From Lotus japonicus (lineage: Eukaryota > Streptophyta > Magnoliopsida > Fabales > Fabaceae), in assembly GCF_012489685.1 (NCBI RefSeq), contig NC_080041.1, forward strand, positions 29,811,780-29,875,779: a stretch of 64,000 bases of DNA, given 5' to 3'. The translations under genes were made by a program, and so were the position numbers. The notes beneath the pieces were generated by a model, which worked only from the letters and a program-made list of their open reading frames with translations, made no database searches and was not told the origin of the DNA. This document shows positions 35,371 through 46,271 of this stretch, piece by piece; the first letter of the stretch is position 1; each line of letters begins with the position of its first letter.

Positions 35371-36593
35371 TGTAAGATCAAGTTTTGATCTAGTAGTACA
35401 ACTCTATGTTTTGATGATTACAAGTTAACCTTTTGATATGAACAATTGTGGTACTCTAACGTGTTTTTCTGAGTGTGCTATTTACAGGCTCTGACCCTGA
35501 CTCAATTTCACACAAATCAGAAGCACTGTGTATAAAGGGTAACCCAAGCAACGCTTTCGCATTCACCATGTTCAGTATGAACAGTGGAAAAGCTTCAGAA
35601 GATCTGAAGCTATACAAACTCTGATGAGGACTCAGTCGCTAGAAGCTCTGATGATCCAGAAGTTCTGACAACCAAGAAACACTGAAGGTTCAGATGTTCT
35701 GATGGTGTAGAAGACTCTGAAGATCCAGAAGCTGAATAGTGGAAACTCTGAAGTCCAGAAGCAAGAAACTCTGAAGGCCATGTTCTTCCCTCTGAGTTCA
35801 GAATCAGAAGATACAATGGTCAGAGGATCTGTGCTATCCCTCTGACTCTGATCAACCTGCTTCACAAGTTCCAATACGAAGCATTCCTCTGATCAGAAGT
35901 CTCCTAGGTTAAAAGGTCAAGTCGCTATCCAAGTACAAAAGCAAGTGTACCTTCCTGACGACCTACCTAACGTTCTCAGCCACAGCAGAAGCTGGATTTT
36001 CCAGAACTGCCCTCCAACGGTAGCATTTCCATGCAACGCTCAACCCTAATCCTTGGAGTATATATAGAGGCTGAAGATTGAAAGAAGCGGCTAGAAAAGA
36101 AGAAGAGAAGTGAATACAAGAAGCAACACACGCGCAAGACATATTCTAAGCTTTCTTTCATCTTGTAATTTATTTTAGTTTACACTCAGCTTATTCAGAA
36201 GCAAACCCTTGTAAACACCAACCTCAAACAGTTGTTTGATTTTTCCTTTAGGAGATCAAGGTTGATCGGATCCTAGAGAAGACTAAGAGAGTGAATCTTA
36301 GTGTGAGCTAAGTCAGTGTAATTGTTAGTCACTTGTAGGTTTCAAGTGCAGTTGTAACTCTTACCTGATTAGTGGATTGCCTTCATTCTAAGAAGGAAGA
36401 AATCACCTTAACGGGTGGACTGGAGTAGCTTGAGTGATTTATCAAGTGAACCAGGATAAAATCCTTGTGTGCTTTTCTATCTCTATCTTTTGCACTTAGT
36501 TCTCGAAAAGATTTGTTAAAATCTTTAAGGTGGTAGTTTTTGTACTGAAAACGTTATTCAAACCCCCCCTTTCTACCGTTTTTCATACCTTCA
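35371..36593 (+). repeat. 5' LTR of the Sirevirus
   Basis: Starts TGTAAGATCAAGTTTTGATC and ends CATACCTTCA. A tatatata TATA box lies at about 36058-36066. The LTR is rich in agaag/tctga words. Confidence 0.95.
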
Positions 36594-36595
36594 AT

Positions 36596-36607
36596 TGGTA
36601 TCAGAGC
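36596..36607 (+). promoter_or_regulatory. Primer binding site (initiator tRNA-Met)
   Basis: TGGTATCAGAGC two bases after the 5' LTR, the standard Ty1/Copia site. Confidence 0.95.
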
Positions 36608-36665
36608 GCAAGTTCTGATTACCACACCTAACAGTGTTCAGTGATCCGGGCCGGTGTGAAAAACA

Positions 36666-38576
36666 ATGGCTGCCACCACCAGTGAAACTCAAAGAGATGG
36701 TTACAACGCAAAGCCTCCTATGTTCGATGGTCAAAGGTTCGAATATTGGAAAGATAGACTGGAAAGTTTCTTTCTGGGTTTCGATGCAGATCTCTGGGAT
36801 ATTATTGTGGATGGCTATGAGCGTCCAGTTGATGCAGATGGCAAAAAGATCCCAAGGTCAGAGATGTCTGCAGATCAAAAGAAGCTGTACTCACAACATC
36901 ATAAAGCAAGAGCAATTCTTCTAAGTGCTATCTCCTATGAGGAGTACCAGAAGATTACAGATCGTGAGTTTGCTAAAGGCATTTTTGATTCTGTGAAGAT
37001 GTCTCATGAAGGAAACAAGAAAGTCAAAGAATCAAAGGCATTGTCTTTGATCCAAAAGTATGAATCCTTCATCATGGAGCCAAATGAGTCCATTGAAGAA
37101 ATGTTCTCCAGATTTCAACTGCTTGTAGCTGGCATACGTCCTCTCAACAAGAGCTACACAACAAAAGATCACGTCATAAGGGTCATCAGGTGTCTTCCTG
37201 AAAGTTGGATGCCTTTGGTGACTTCAATAGAGCTCACGAGAGATGTTGAGAATATGAGTTTAGAAGAACTCATCAGCATTTTGAAATGCCATGAGCTGAA
37301 GCGCTCAGAGATGCAAGATCTGAGGAAAAAGTCCATAGCCTTGAAATCCAAATCTGAAAAGGCTAAGGTTGAGAAGTCAAAGGCTCTTCAAGCTGAAGAA
37401 GAAGAATCTGAAGAAGCATCAGAAGATTCTGATGAAGATGAGCTGACTCTGATCTCCAAGAGACTCAACCGCATCTGGAAGCACAGGCAGAGCAAGTTCA
37501 AAGGCTCTGGAAAGGCAAGAGGAAAGTCTGAATCCTCAGGTCAGAAGAAGTCATCAATCAAGGAAGTCACTTGCTTTGAGTGCAAAGAATCAGGGCACTA
37601 CAAAAGTGACTGTCCAAAATTGAAGAAGGACAAGAAGCCAAAGAAGCACTTCAAGACCAAGAAGAGTCTGATGGTGACATTCGATGAATCAGAGTCAGAG
37701 GATGTTGACTCTGATGGTGAAGTCCAAGGACTCATGGCTATTGTCAAAGACAAAGGAACAGAGTCAAAGGAAGCTGTTGACTCTGACTCAGAATCAGAAG
37801 GAGATCCAGACTCTGACGATGAAAATGAGGTATTTGCTTCCTTCTCTACCTCTGAACTGAAACATGCTTTGTCTGATATCATGGATAAGTATAACTCCTT
37901 GTTGTCTAAGCATAAGAAGCTGAAAAAGAACTTATCTGCTGTTTCTAAAACTCCTTCTGAACATGAGAAAATCATATCTGATTTGAAAAATGATAACCAT
38001 GCTTTAGTTAATTCTAACTCTGTGCTTAAGAATCAAATTGCAAAGTTAGAAGAAGTTATTGCCTGCGATGCCTCTGATAGTAAGCATGAATCTAAGTATG
38101 AAAAATCTTTTCAAAGATTCCTGGCTAAAAGCGTAGATAGAAGCTTAATGGCTTCAATGATCTATGGTGTAAGCAGAAATGGAATGCATGGCATTGGCTA
38201 TTCTAAACCAATTAGAAATGAGCCTTCTGTGTCTAAAGCTAAATCCTTGTATGAATGCTTTGTTCCCTCTGGTACCATATTGCCTGATCCTGTACCTGCT
38301 GAAGTTGCTAAAAACCCTCTTAAAAAGGGATCTTTCTCTATGACTAAATATCATGCAAATATTCCTTTAAAATATCATGTTGAGACACCCAAGGTGATCA
38401 GAACCTTTGGGGTAACTAACAAAAGAGGACCCAGAAAGTGGGTACCTAAGGACAAGATTATCTATGTTGCAGATATCCTTGATAGCTCCACTGAAACACC
38501 AATCATGGTATCTGGACAGTGGATGCTCGCGTCACATGACGGGAGAAAAGCGTATGTTCCGAGAGCTGAAACTTAA
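36666..38576 (+). CDS. gag: Sirevirus Gag polyprotein
   Basis: 636 residues. The N-terminal part is the UBN2-type Copia gag domain ([19 protein letters not shown] at residues 18-36; [20 protein letters not shown]). A CCHC knuckle [14 protein letters not shown] lies at about 303-316, followed by a Ser/Asp/Glu-rich segment and a Lys-rich coiled-coil stretch. The final part has the [17 protein letters not shown] block that normally leads into the protease, but here the frame runs to a stop at 38574 after a 113-nt overlap with the pol frame. Gag forms the particle and packages RNA. The ATG is 59 bp after the PBS. Confidence 0.92.
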   Translation: MAATTSETQRDGYNAKPPMFDGQRFEYWKDRLESFFLGFDADLWDIIVDGYERPVDADGKKIPRSEMSADQKKLYSQHHKARAILLSAISYEEYQKITDREFAKGIFDSVKMSHEGNKKVKESKALSLIQKYESFIMEPNESIEEMFSRFQLLVAGIRPLNKSYTTKDHVIRVIRCLPESWMPLVTSIELTRDVENMSLEELISILKCHELKRSEMQDLRKKSIALKSKSEKAKVEKSKALQAEEEESEEASEDSDEDELTLISKRLNRIWKHRQSKFKGSGKARGKSESSGQKKSSIKEVTCFECKESGHYKSDCPKLKKDKKPKKHFKTKKSLMVTFDESESEDVDSDGEVQGLMAIVKDKGTESKEAVDSDSESEGDPDSDDENEVFASFSTSELKHALSDIMDKYNSLLSKHKKLKKNLSAVSKTPSEHEKIISDLKNDNHALVNSNSVLKNQIAKLEEVIACDASDSKHESKYEKSFQRFLAKSVDRSLMASMIYGVSRNGMHGIGYSKPIRNEPSVSKAKSLYECFVPSGTILPDPVPAEVAKNPLKKGSFSMTKYHANIPLKYHVETPKVIRTFGVTNKRGPRKWVPKDKIIYVADILDSSTETPIMVSGQWMLASHDGRKAYVPRAET

Positions 38577-41568
38577 GCCTGGAGGCGAAGTTGGCTTTGG
38601 AGGAAATGAAAAGGGTAAAATTATTGGTACTGGTACTATTTGTGTAGATAGTAGTCCATGCATTGATAATGTTTTATTGGTAGACGGCTTAACACATAAC
38701 TTATTGTCTATAAGTCAATTAGCTGACAAGGGTTATGATGTTATATTCAATCAAAAGTCCTGCCGGGCTGTAAGTCAGATCGATGGCTCTGTTCTGTTTA
38801 ACAGCAAGAGGAAGAACAACATTTATAAGATCAGATTATCTGAGTTGGAGGCTCAGAATGTGAAGTGCCTTCTGTCTGTTAATGAAGAGCAGTGGGTATG
38901 GCATAGACGGTTAGGGCATGCCAGTATGAGAAAGATTTCTCAGCTGAGCAAGCTAAACCTTGTCAGGGGCTTACCCAATCTGAAGTTCGCTTCAGACGCT
39001 CTTTGTGAAGCATGTCAGAAAGGCAAATTCACAAAAGTCCCTTTCAAGGCAAAGAATGTTGTCTCAACCTCAAGGCCGTTAGAACTTCTGCATATCGACC
39101 TGTTTGGACCAGTGAAAACTGAGTCTATAGGTGGCAAGAGATATGGGATGGTTATCGTTGATGACTATAGCCGCTGGACATGGGTAAAGTTTCTAACCCG
39201 CAAGGATGAGTCTCATGCTGTGTTCTCTACCTTCATTGCTCAAGTGCAAAACGAGAAGGCTTGTAGAATTGTGCGTGTCAGAAGTGACCATGGTGGAGAG
39301 TTTGAGAATGACAAGTTTGAGAGTCTGTTTGATTCCTATGGAATTACACATGATTTCTCTTGTCCCAGAACTCCTCAACAAAATGGTGTTGTTGAGAGGA
39401 AGAATAGAACTCTTCAGGAGATGGCTAGAACCATGCTCCAAGAAACTGGCATGGCTAAGCACTTTTGGGCAGAGGCAGTAAATACAGCATGTTACATTCA
39501 GAACAGAATCTCTGTGAGACCAATTCTGAATAAGACTCCTTATGAATTGTGGAAGAACATAAAACCCAACATTTCTTATTTTCATCCTTTTGGCTGTGTT
39601 TGTTATGTTCTCAATACTAAGGATAGATTGCATAAATTTGATGCTAAATCTTCTAAGTGTCTATTACTTGGTTATTCTGATAGATCTAAAGGTTTTAGAT
39701 TTTATAATACTGATGCTAAGACTATTGAAGAATCTATTCATGTTAGATTTGATGATAAGCTTGACTCTGACCAGTCAAAGCTAGTTGAAAAGTTTGCAGA
39801 TTTAAGCATTAATGTTTCTGACAAAGGCAAAGCTCCAGAGGAAGTTGAGCCAGAGGAAGATGAACCAGAGGAAGAAGCTGGTCCCTCTAACTCACAAACT
39901 CTGAAGAAGAGCAGAATCACTGCAGCTCATCCTAAGGAATTGATTCTGGGCAACAAAGATGAACCAGTCAGAACCAGATCTGCCTTCAGACCCTCTGAAG
40001 AGACCTTGCTGAGTCTGAAAGGATTGGTGTCCTTAATTGAACCCAAGTCCATAGATGAAGCTCTTCAGGACAAGGATTGGATTCTGGCCATGGAAGAAGA
40101 ATTGAATCAATTCTCCAAGAACGATGTTTGGAGCTTAGTGAAGAAGCCTGAGAATGTCCATGTTATTGGAACGAAATGGGTATTCAGAAACAAGCTAAAT
40201 GAGAAAGGAGATGTAGTCAGAAACAAGGCAAGGCTAGTTGCTCAAGGCTACAGCCAGCAGGAAGGAATAGACTACACTGAAACATTTGCTCCAGTAGCAA
40301 GACTGGAAGCAATCAGACTATTGATTTCTTTCTCAGTAAATCACAACATAGTTCTACATCAGATGGACGTAAAGAGTGCCTTCCTAAATGGTTATATCTC
40401 AGAGGAAGTCTATGTTCATCAACCCCCAGGTTTTGAAGATGAAAAGAAACCAGACCATGTGTTCAAATTGAAGAAATCACTCTACGGTCTGAAGCAAGCT
40501 CCCAGAGCATGGTATGAGAGACTTAGCTCATTCCTTCTGGAGAATGAGTTTGTAAGGGGTAAAGTAGATACAACTCTCTTTTGCAAGACTTATAAAGATG
40601 ATATCTTAATTGTGCAAATTTATGTTGATGATATTATATTTGGTTCTGCTAATCAATCTCTATGCAAAGAATTTTCTGAGATGATGCAGGCTGAATTTGA
40701 GATGAGTATGATGGGAGAATTAAAGTACTTTCTGGGAATACAAGTTGATCAAACACCAGAAGGAACATATATCCATCAGAGCAAGTACACTAAGGAACTT
40801 CTGAAGAAGTTCAATATGCTGGAATCTACAGTGGCCAAGACTCCAATGCATCCAACATGCATTCTGGAAAAAGAAGATATAAGTGGTAAAGTATGTCAGA
40901 AGCTCTATCGTGGCATGATAGGTTCACTTCTGTACTTAACTGCATCTAGGCCAGACATACTATTTAGTGTTCATTTATGTGCTCGTTTCCAATCAGATCC
41001 AAGGGAAACCCACTTAACTGCTGTTAAGAGGATCCTAAGGTATCTGAAAGGCACCACTAACCTTGGCTTGATGTATAAGAAAACATCAGAGTATAAGCTT
41101 TCAGGTTATTGTGATGCTGATTATGCTGGAGATAGAACAGAGAGAAAAAGTACTTCTGGAAATTGTCAATTTCTGGGAAGCAATCTAGTCTCATGGGCAA
41201 GCAAGAGGCAATCAACCATTGCTCTATCAACTGCAGAGGCAGAATATATCTCAGCAGCAATATGCAGCACTCAGATGCTCTGGATGAAACATCAGCTGGA
41301 GGATTATCAGATCCTTGAGAGCAATATCCCAATCTATTGTGATAACACTGCTGCAATTTCGTTGAGCAAGAATCCTATCTTGCATTCAAGGGCAAAGCAC
41401 ATTGAGGTAAAGTATCACTTCATTAGAGATTATGTGCAGAAGGGCGTACTTCTTCTGAAGTTTGTTGATACTGACCATCAATGGGCAGATATCTTTACAA
41501 AGCCCTTAGCTGAAGATAGATTTAATTTTATTCTGAAAAATCTAAACATGGACTTTTGTCCAGAGTGA
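38464..41568 (+). CDS. pol: Sirevirus Pol: protease, integrase, reverse transcriptase, RNase H
   Basis: 1,034 residues in the +1 frame relative to gag. Protease starts at [14 protein letters not shown] (D18). The integrase zinc region [12 protein letters not shown]...CEACQKGK (about 146-190) precedes the core with D of LHIDLFGP (about 212), D of VRSDHGGEF (about 274) and E of GVVERKNRT (about 311). Reverse transcriptase has [16 protein letters not shown] and the catalytic YVDDIIFG (about 720-727). RNase H has YCDADYAGD (about 882) and ends [13 protein letters not shown] and [12 protein letters not shown]. All domains look intact. The first in-frame ATG is probably not used; expression would need a shift from gag, or the frame difference is a recent indel. 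Confidence 0.93.
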   Translation: MLQISLIAPLKHQSWYLDSGCSRHMTGEKRMFRELKLKPGGEVGFGGNEKGKIIGTGTICVDSSPCIDNVLLVDGLTHNLLSISQLADKGYDVIFNQKSCRAVSQIDGSVLFNSKRKNNIYKIRLSELEAQNVKCLLSVNEEQWVWHRRLGHASMRKISQLSKLNLVRGLPNLKFASDALCEACQKGKFTKVPFKAKNVVSTSRPLELLHIDLFGPVKTESIGGKRYGMVIVDDYSRWTWVKFLTRKDESHAVFSTFIAQVQNEKACRIVRVRSDHGGEFENDKFESLFDSYGITHDFSCPRTPQQNGVVERKNRTLQEMARTMLQETGMAKHFWAEAVNTACYIQNRISVRPILNKTPYELWKNIKPNISYFHPFGCVCYVLNTKDRLHKFDAKSSKCLLLGYSDRSKGFRFYNTDAKTIEESIHVRFDDKLDSDQSKLVEKFADLSINVSDKGKAPEEVEPEEDEPEEEAGPSNSQTLKKSRITAAHPKELILGNKDEPVRTRSAFRPSEETLLSLKGLVSLIEPKSIDEALQDKDWILAMEEELNQFSKNDVWSLVKKPENVHVIGTKWVFRNKLNEKGDVVRNKARLVAQGYSQQEGIDYTETFAPVARLEAIRLLISFSVNHNIVLHQMDVKSAFLNGYISEEVYVHQPPGFEDEKKPDHVFKLKKSLYGLKQAPRAWYERLSSFLLENEFVRGKVDTTLFCKTYKDDILIVQIYVDDIIFGSANQSLCKEFSEMMQAEFEMSMMGELKYFLGIQVDQTPEGTYIHQSKYTKELLKKFNMLESTVAKTPMHPTCILEKEDISGKVCQKLYRGMIGSLLYLTASRPDILFSVHLCARFQSDPRETHLTAVKRILRYLKGTTNLGLMYKKTSEYKLSGYCDADYAGDRTERKSTSGNCQFLGSNLVSWASKRQSTIALSTAEAEYISAAICSTQMLWMKHQLEDYQILESNIPIYCDNTAAISLSKNPILHSRAKHIEVKYHFIRDYVQKGVLLLKFVDTDHQWADIFTKPLAEDRFNFILKNLNMDFCPE

Positions 41569-41854
41569 AGATAGATCAGAACCTCTGACTATGATACTTC
41601 TTGATCAGAAGATGTCTAGTCCAGAAGGTAACTCAATCAGAGTGTGTGTGCCCACTGGTACTGACTCTGAAGCTGAGACAACAACACGTGCGTCAGAATT
41701 TCTGATGCATAGTTCCTTGTGCCCGTGTGACAGTCTGTTATGACTGCGTGTAGATATGCTTATCTCCTGTGTGTGATTGTGTAGTTTACTGTTACTATCT
41801 ATCTTTAATTTTCAACCGTTGATCTTAAAGTGCTTTTTGAATCAACAACGGTTA

Positions 41855-42011
41855 TTTGATAAAACCCACTATACACACACGTTCTCTCTCACTTCCGGTT
41901 TTCACTCTCGCACTCCCTGCTTTTCAAAACCGCCTCCTTCGTGATTTCTCTCTCGATCTCTCTTCATCCTTCAAACTTCATCTTCTACCTCAAACCTTCA
42001 ACCTCTTCAAA
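41855..42011 (+). promoter_or_regulatory. Possible internal promoter/leader of the envelope-like ORF
   Basis: An AT-rich stretch with tgataaaa and ctatacac (41858-41877) is followed by a CT-rich tract (gttctctctcacttcc...) and the ATG at 42012. The layout resembles a plant TATA box plus leader. No direct evidence of a start site. Confidence 0.35.
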
Positions 42012-44861
42012 ATGGTGAGACAAACCAGAAGATCTACTGCAGATGCACCTCAGTTCCCTCACATGGTAGTCGGGTTGGCAACGGGTCAACGGGGCTCTGA
42101 GAACCCAGCACAAGAACAAGCTCAAGCTCAAGAGGAGATTGTTCCTATTGCAGAACGGGGCTGTGCCGTTCACTGTGTATTTCCTCCTGAGGAACTCCAA
42201 GTCCTTGCAGAATGGAGATTCAACCTCGACAACTTGGCTGCAAATGGGTTTGATCTTCGTCCTGAAGTCCAAGCTCAAGGTTGGGGAAACTACTTCAATC
42301 GACTTCGAGGACCGGTGTATGAGAAGCTAGTAAAGGAATTCTGGAAGCACGCTGATTGTGATGACACTCAGGTGGTCTCTTACATACTGGGTAGGAAGAT
42401 CATCATCACGGAGAAGTCATTCGTGAATCTGCTAGGTGCAGAAACTGCTCATGGGTATCGGTTCTCACTGACGGAATCGAAGCTGAAACCCAGAACCAAG
42501 GACATCGTCAACAAGGCCCTGTACACCACCTTCAAACCGGGCAAGACGAGCTACAAGGTGATGGACCTTCACCCCAAACTGCGAATCTGGCACAAGATCC
42601 TGCTCAACTGTATCAATCAACGACCAAAGGGCAGTTCTCCAGACTACATCAACTTCAATCAGAAGGCGATGCTGTTCTTCATTCAAGACAAGGAGAAGAT
42701 CTGCCTTCCCTACTTCCTGTTCTCCTATTTGAAGGAATGCATCCGGAAGTCTCGCACCACCTCCTCCATCAAGTCAGCCATCAAATATATCCCTTTTGGG
42801 AGGCTGCTCTCAGACTTTCTCATTGAAAGCAACTTGGTGCAAGATTTGATCAATGCTGGTTGCACAGAGGACTTGAGCACAATTGTTAGCGATGTCTTCA
42901 CTGCCAACTCTCTGAAGAAGATGGGCTTAGTCCAGAAGAAGATTGCTCCTGCTCATGAGGACACATCTTCTGAGATCAGAGGAAGAAGAATGCCTCTGAA
43001 TGACTACCCTCTGTGGACTCAAGCAGACCATCCTGAAGCCATCAGATGCTATGTTGAAGACCTCAGGGCTCAAGGATTCGAGATTGACCTTGATGATTTC
43101 GTCAGCAGACTTCCACCAGCTCCAGAGTTTCCTTCTCCTCCCAAGAAGAAAACCAAGAGGAAGATGGTTCTGGACGAATCCTCAGAGGAATCTGATGTCC
43201 CTCTGGTCAAGAAGGCGAAGAGCAAGCCTGATGATGATGATGGTGATGATAGTGAGGATGGTCCTCCAAAGAAGAAGCAGAAGAAAGTCAGAATTGTGGT
43301 GAAGCCTACTCGGGTGGAACCAGCTGCTGCAGAGGTCAGAAGGACTGAACCTCCTGCCAGAGTGACTCGATCATCAGCACATACAAGTAAGCCTGCACTT
43401 ACCTCTGATGATGATTTGAATTTATTTGATGCACTCCCAATTTCTGCCTTACTCCAACACTCTTCAAATCCCCTCACTCCTATTCCTGAATCCCAGCCAG
43501 CCGCACAAACCACCACTCCACCACATTCCCCAAGATCTTCATTCTTTCAACCTTCTCCTACTGAAGCACCACTCTGGAATTTGCTTCAGAACCAACCCTC
43601 TAGGTCAGAAGATCCAACCTCTCTCCTTACCATTCCATACGACCCATTAACTTCTGAACCCATCATCCCCAACCAACCAGAACCCAAACCAACAGAACCA
43701 CAACCCAGAACGTCTGATCACTCTGCTCCCAGAGCATCAGCACGTCCTGCTGTCAGAACCACGGATACAGACTCTTCATCAGCCTTCACACCTGTATCCT
43801 TCCCCATCAATGTCTTTGACTCTCCTCCCTCCAATACCTCTGAATCACTTAGAAAATTCATGGAGGTTAGGAAAGAGAAGGTATCTGCCTTGGAAGAATA
43901 TTACCTTTCCTGTCCAAGCCCTAGGCAATATCCTGGCCCTAGACCTGAACGTCTAGTTGACCCAGATGAACCTATCTTGGCCAATCCTATCCAAGAGGCA
44001 GACCCCTTAGTCCAACAGGCTCACCCTGTCCCTGACCAACAAGAGCCAATTCAACCAGACCCTGAACCTGAACAATCAGTATCTAACCAATCCTCGGTTA
44101 GATCACCTCACCCTCTGGTTGAAACTTCAGACCCTCACCGTGGAACCTCTGAACCCAATGCTCCCATAATTAACATTGGTTCTCCACAAGGTGCCTCTGA
44201 AGCTCATAGCAGCAATCACCCAACCTCTCCTGCACCCAACCTCTCCATCATTCCCTATACTCACCTTCAACCCACATCTCTCTCTGAGTGCATCAATATT
44301 TTCAATCATGAAGCCTCCTTGAGGCTCCGCAATGTGCACGGTCAGACTGACCTCAGTGAGAATGCTGAAAATGTGGCTGATGAGTGGAACAATTTGAGCA
44401 CTTGGCTGGTGGCTCAGTTTCCCGTTATGCTGCAGCTCCTGCATGCAGAGGGAAGTCAGAGCATTGAGGCTGCAAAGCAAAGGTTTGCTAGGAGGGTGGC
44501 TCTTCATGAACTCGAACAGAGAACCAAGCTTCTTGAAGCCATTGAAGAAGCCAAGAGACAGAAAGAACAAGAAGAAGAAGCTGCCCGTCAAGCAGCAGCT
44601 CAGGCTGAACAAGCCAGACTTGAGGCAGAACGTCTTGAAGCTGAGGCTGAGGCAGAGCGACTTGCACCAGTTCTGTTTATTCCTGCTGCTTCTACTTCCA
44701 TTCCAGAACCTCAAGCTGCTCAGAACGTTCCTTCCAGCTCTACTCCGACAAGCTCATCCAGACTCGACATCATGGAACAACGTCTTGACACTCATGAATC
44801 CATGCTGATTGAGATGAAGCACATGATGATGGAACTTCTGCGCCGTACTGACAAATCTTAG
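42012..44861 (+). CDS. Sirevirus envelope-like protein (ORF after pol)
   Basis: 949 residues from the ATG at 42012 (MVRQTRRSTADAP); the open frame reaches back to 41856, but that ATG lies in the leader. The first 350 residues form a folded domain found in SIRE1-type ORF2 proteins (GWGNYFNRLRGPVYEKLVKE, YILGRKIIITEKSF, KAMLFFIQDKEKICLPYF). A long Pro/Ser-rich low-complexity middle follows, with basic patches such as PKKKTKRKM and PKKKQKKVR that look like nuclear signals. An Ala/Glu-rich coiled coil (EEAKRQKEQEEEAARQAAAQ) lies near the C-terminus. I see no clear transmembrane helix or signal peptide, so an envelope role is doubtful. Frame and 443-bp gap exclude simple readthrough from pol. Confidence 0.85.
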   Translation: MVRQTRRSTADAPQFPHMVVGLATGQRGSENPAQEQAQAQEEIVPIAERGCAVHCVFPPEELQVLAEWRFNLDNLAANGFDLRPEVQAQGWGNYFNRLRGPVYEKLVKEFWKHADCDDTQVVSYILGRKIIITEKSFVNLLGAETAHGYRFSLTESKLKPRTKDIVNKALYTTFKPGKTSYKVMDLHPKLRIWHKILLNCINQRPKGSSPDYINFNQKAMLFFIQDKEKICLPYFLFSYLKECIRKSRTTSSIKSAIKYIPFGRLLSDFLIESNLVQDLINAGCTEDLSTIVSDVFTANSLKKMGLVQKKIAPAHEDTSSEIRGRRMPLNDYPLWTQADHPEAIRCYVEDLRAQGFEIDLDDFVSRLPPAPEFPSPPKKKTKRKMVLDESSEESDVPLVKKAKSKPDDDDGDDSEDGPPKKKQKKVRIVVKPTRVEPAAAEVRRTEPPARVTRSSAHTSKPALTSDDDLNLFDALPISALLQHSSNPLTPIPESQPAAQTTTPPHSPRSSFFQPSPTEAPLWNLLQNQPSRSEDPTSLLTIPYDPLTSEPIIPNQPEPKPTEPQPRTSDHSAPRASARPAVRTTDTDSSSAFTPVSFPINVFDSPPSNTSESLRKFMEVRKEKVSALEEYYLSCPSPRQYPGPRPERLVDPDEPILANPIQEADPLVQQAHPVPDQQEPIQPDPEPEQSVSNQSSVRSPHPLVETSDPHRGTSEPNAPIINIGSPQGASEAHSSNHPTSPAPNLSIIPYTHLQPTSLSECINIFNHEASLRLRNVHGQTDLSENAENVADEWNNLSTWLVAQFPVMLQLLHAEGSQSIEAAKQRFARRVALHELEQRTKLLEAIEEAKRQKEQEEEAARQAAAQAEQARLEAERLEAEAEAERLAPVLFIPAASTSIPEPQAAQNVPSSSTPTSSSRLDIMEQRLDTHESMLIEMKHMMMELLRRTDKS

Positions 44862-45015
44862 TTTTTTTTAGGATCTCTTCTTTTTCTTCCTTTTCCTTTT
44901 TATTTACCGTTGTTTTCTTTAAACTCTGCTTATTTACTTACTTTAATTTGTTCATTTGTGATTCTATATGCATATATCTATATATATTTGTGTCACATAT
45001 GTTTGCAAAACCTGT

Positions 45016-45021
45016 TTTATT
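45016..45021 (-). terminator. Poly(A) signal for the Sirevirus antisense unit
   Basis: AATAAA on the minus strand, 57 nt beyond the antisense stop codon. Confidence 0.4.
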
Positions 45022-45077
45022 CATCATTGTTCTATGTTTACATCATAACTCTTTCCATCATACATTATTCCCTATAT

Positions 45078-45470
45078 CTAGAATGGAGGATCCTTCCTCA
45101 TTCTTCTGCATTCTTGGCGCTGCTCCACTCTTTCCTTCTCCAGACGATCCAATGCATACTCTATGTTGCCAAGTTTGATGCTCAGATCATCTTTTTCTAG
45201 ACTATCTTCTGTCGTCTTGAGTCTCTCTTCCACAGTCTCCTTCTCTTCCAGCAGATTCAGCTCCCGCTGGCAAAGCTCCTGAATCTCTTCCACGAAGCAG
45301 AGGAACTCCTTCAGATCTTTCTCCATCTCTGGACCAAGATCTTCTTCCAGCAGTGTCTTCGTCAGCTCTTGTATGGTCTTTGTACCATCGGGATGCCTAA
45401 TATTGAGGAACATATCTTCCTCAAACGCCTTCCTTCTGAGCTCTTCTAATGCCATTCTGTATGATGCCAT
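45078..45470 (-). CDS. Antisense coiled-coil protein in the Sirevirus
   Basis: A 130-residue frame on the strand opposite to gag-pol, between the envelope-like ORF and the 3' LTR. It begins MASYRMALEELRRKAFEEDM, continues with DGTKTIQELTKTLLEEDLGP and is dominated by Glu/Leu/Lys heptad-like stretches (CQRELNLLEEKETVEERLK), so a coiled coil is likely. The ATG has an A-rich leader and G at +4. A TATA box sits 51 bp upstream and an AATAAA 57 nt downstream of the stop. I do not recognise a family; the function is unknown. Confidence 0.6.
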   Translation of the reverse strand: MASYRMALEELRRKAFEEDMFLNIRHPDGTKTIQELTKTLLEEDLGPEMEKDLKEFLCFVEEIQELCQRELNLLEEKETVEERLKTTEDSLEKDDLSIKLGNIEYALDRLEKERVEQRQECRRMRKDPPF

Positions 45471-45520
45471 TTTTTTTTCTGAATCTTATTCGAGGTGTGA
45501 AGCTTACCTTTCTCTCCAAC

Positions 45521-45530
45521 GTTTTTATAG
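45521..45530 (-). promoter_or_regulatory. TATA box for the Sirevirus antisense unit
   Basis: CTATAAAAAC on the minus strand, 51 bp upstream of the antisense ATG at 45470. Confidence 0.5.
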
Positions 45531-45717
45531 GCTTCACTTTCTCTCTGAAAGTTAATGCTCTTACAGTTTCTCGAGGTTAAGTACTTGGTAACTGACCCTT
45601 CTATTTCCTCACTTGACCGGTGGTAAACGTTCATCCCTTGCATTAACTCTTCTATTTATTATCGCCTCACTCTGATTCTTACATCATCTTCATTTTCTTT
45701 CAACTTAGACCTTCTCT

Positions 45718-46270
45718 AAGGGGGAGTACCTTGTACTTCAAGCTAAGTTTTTCACACCCCAAGCTTTTTGCTTATGACAAAAAGGGGGAGTAAACCCAGT
45801 TTTTGATGTGTAAGATGTGTTAGTGTGACTTATTTTTCCTTTGGAGATTTTAAGAGTTCCACCTTCATGACCATAGATGTGTCACTGGGCAAATACAAGG
45901 AATACATTTCACTTCTTCTGAAGTGACTCTAAGTTGACTCTGATACCCAAGACTCTGATACCTTGTCCATGACTCTGATCACTTATGCGCTCTGATTATT
46001 CGTTTTTCATCTATGTCATAAGCTTTTCACTCTGAACTCTTATATGATTTAGCTCAGAATCTAGACTTTACTAACGTTTTCATCAAGTATTAGATTCAGG
46101 GGGAGCTAAGCTCAGAATCAAGCAGTGACTTGAATTCAGAATGAGCAAGATAAACTATTCACATCAGGATAAGTCTTATTCTATATCTCTAAACTCTGAG
46201 TGAATTCAGTTTAATGTTTAAGAATTGTTCATCAAAAATCTTAGTTTTGTCATCATCAAAAAGGGGGAGA
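45718..46270 (+). promoter_or_regulatory. Repeated polypurine tracts of the Sirevirus
   Basis: aagggggag occurs at about 45718-45726, 45782-45790 and 46259-46270 and cagggggag at about 46097-46105; the last lies directly before the 3' LTR and is the functional site. Repeated polypurine tracts are a known Sirevirus feature. Confidence 0.8.
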
Positions 46271-46271
46271 T

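Noticed and set aside
35610..36161. Small minus-strand frames in the Sirevirus LTR, repeated at 46511-47062
   Set aside because: They are the same LTR sequence read twice; repetitive agaag words give chance frames.
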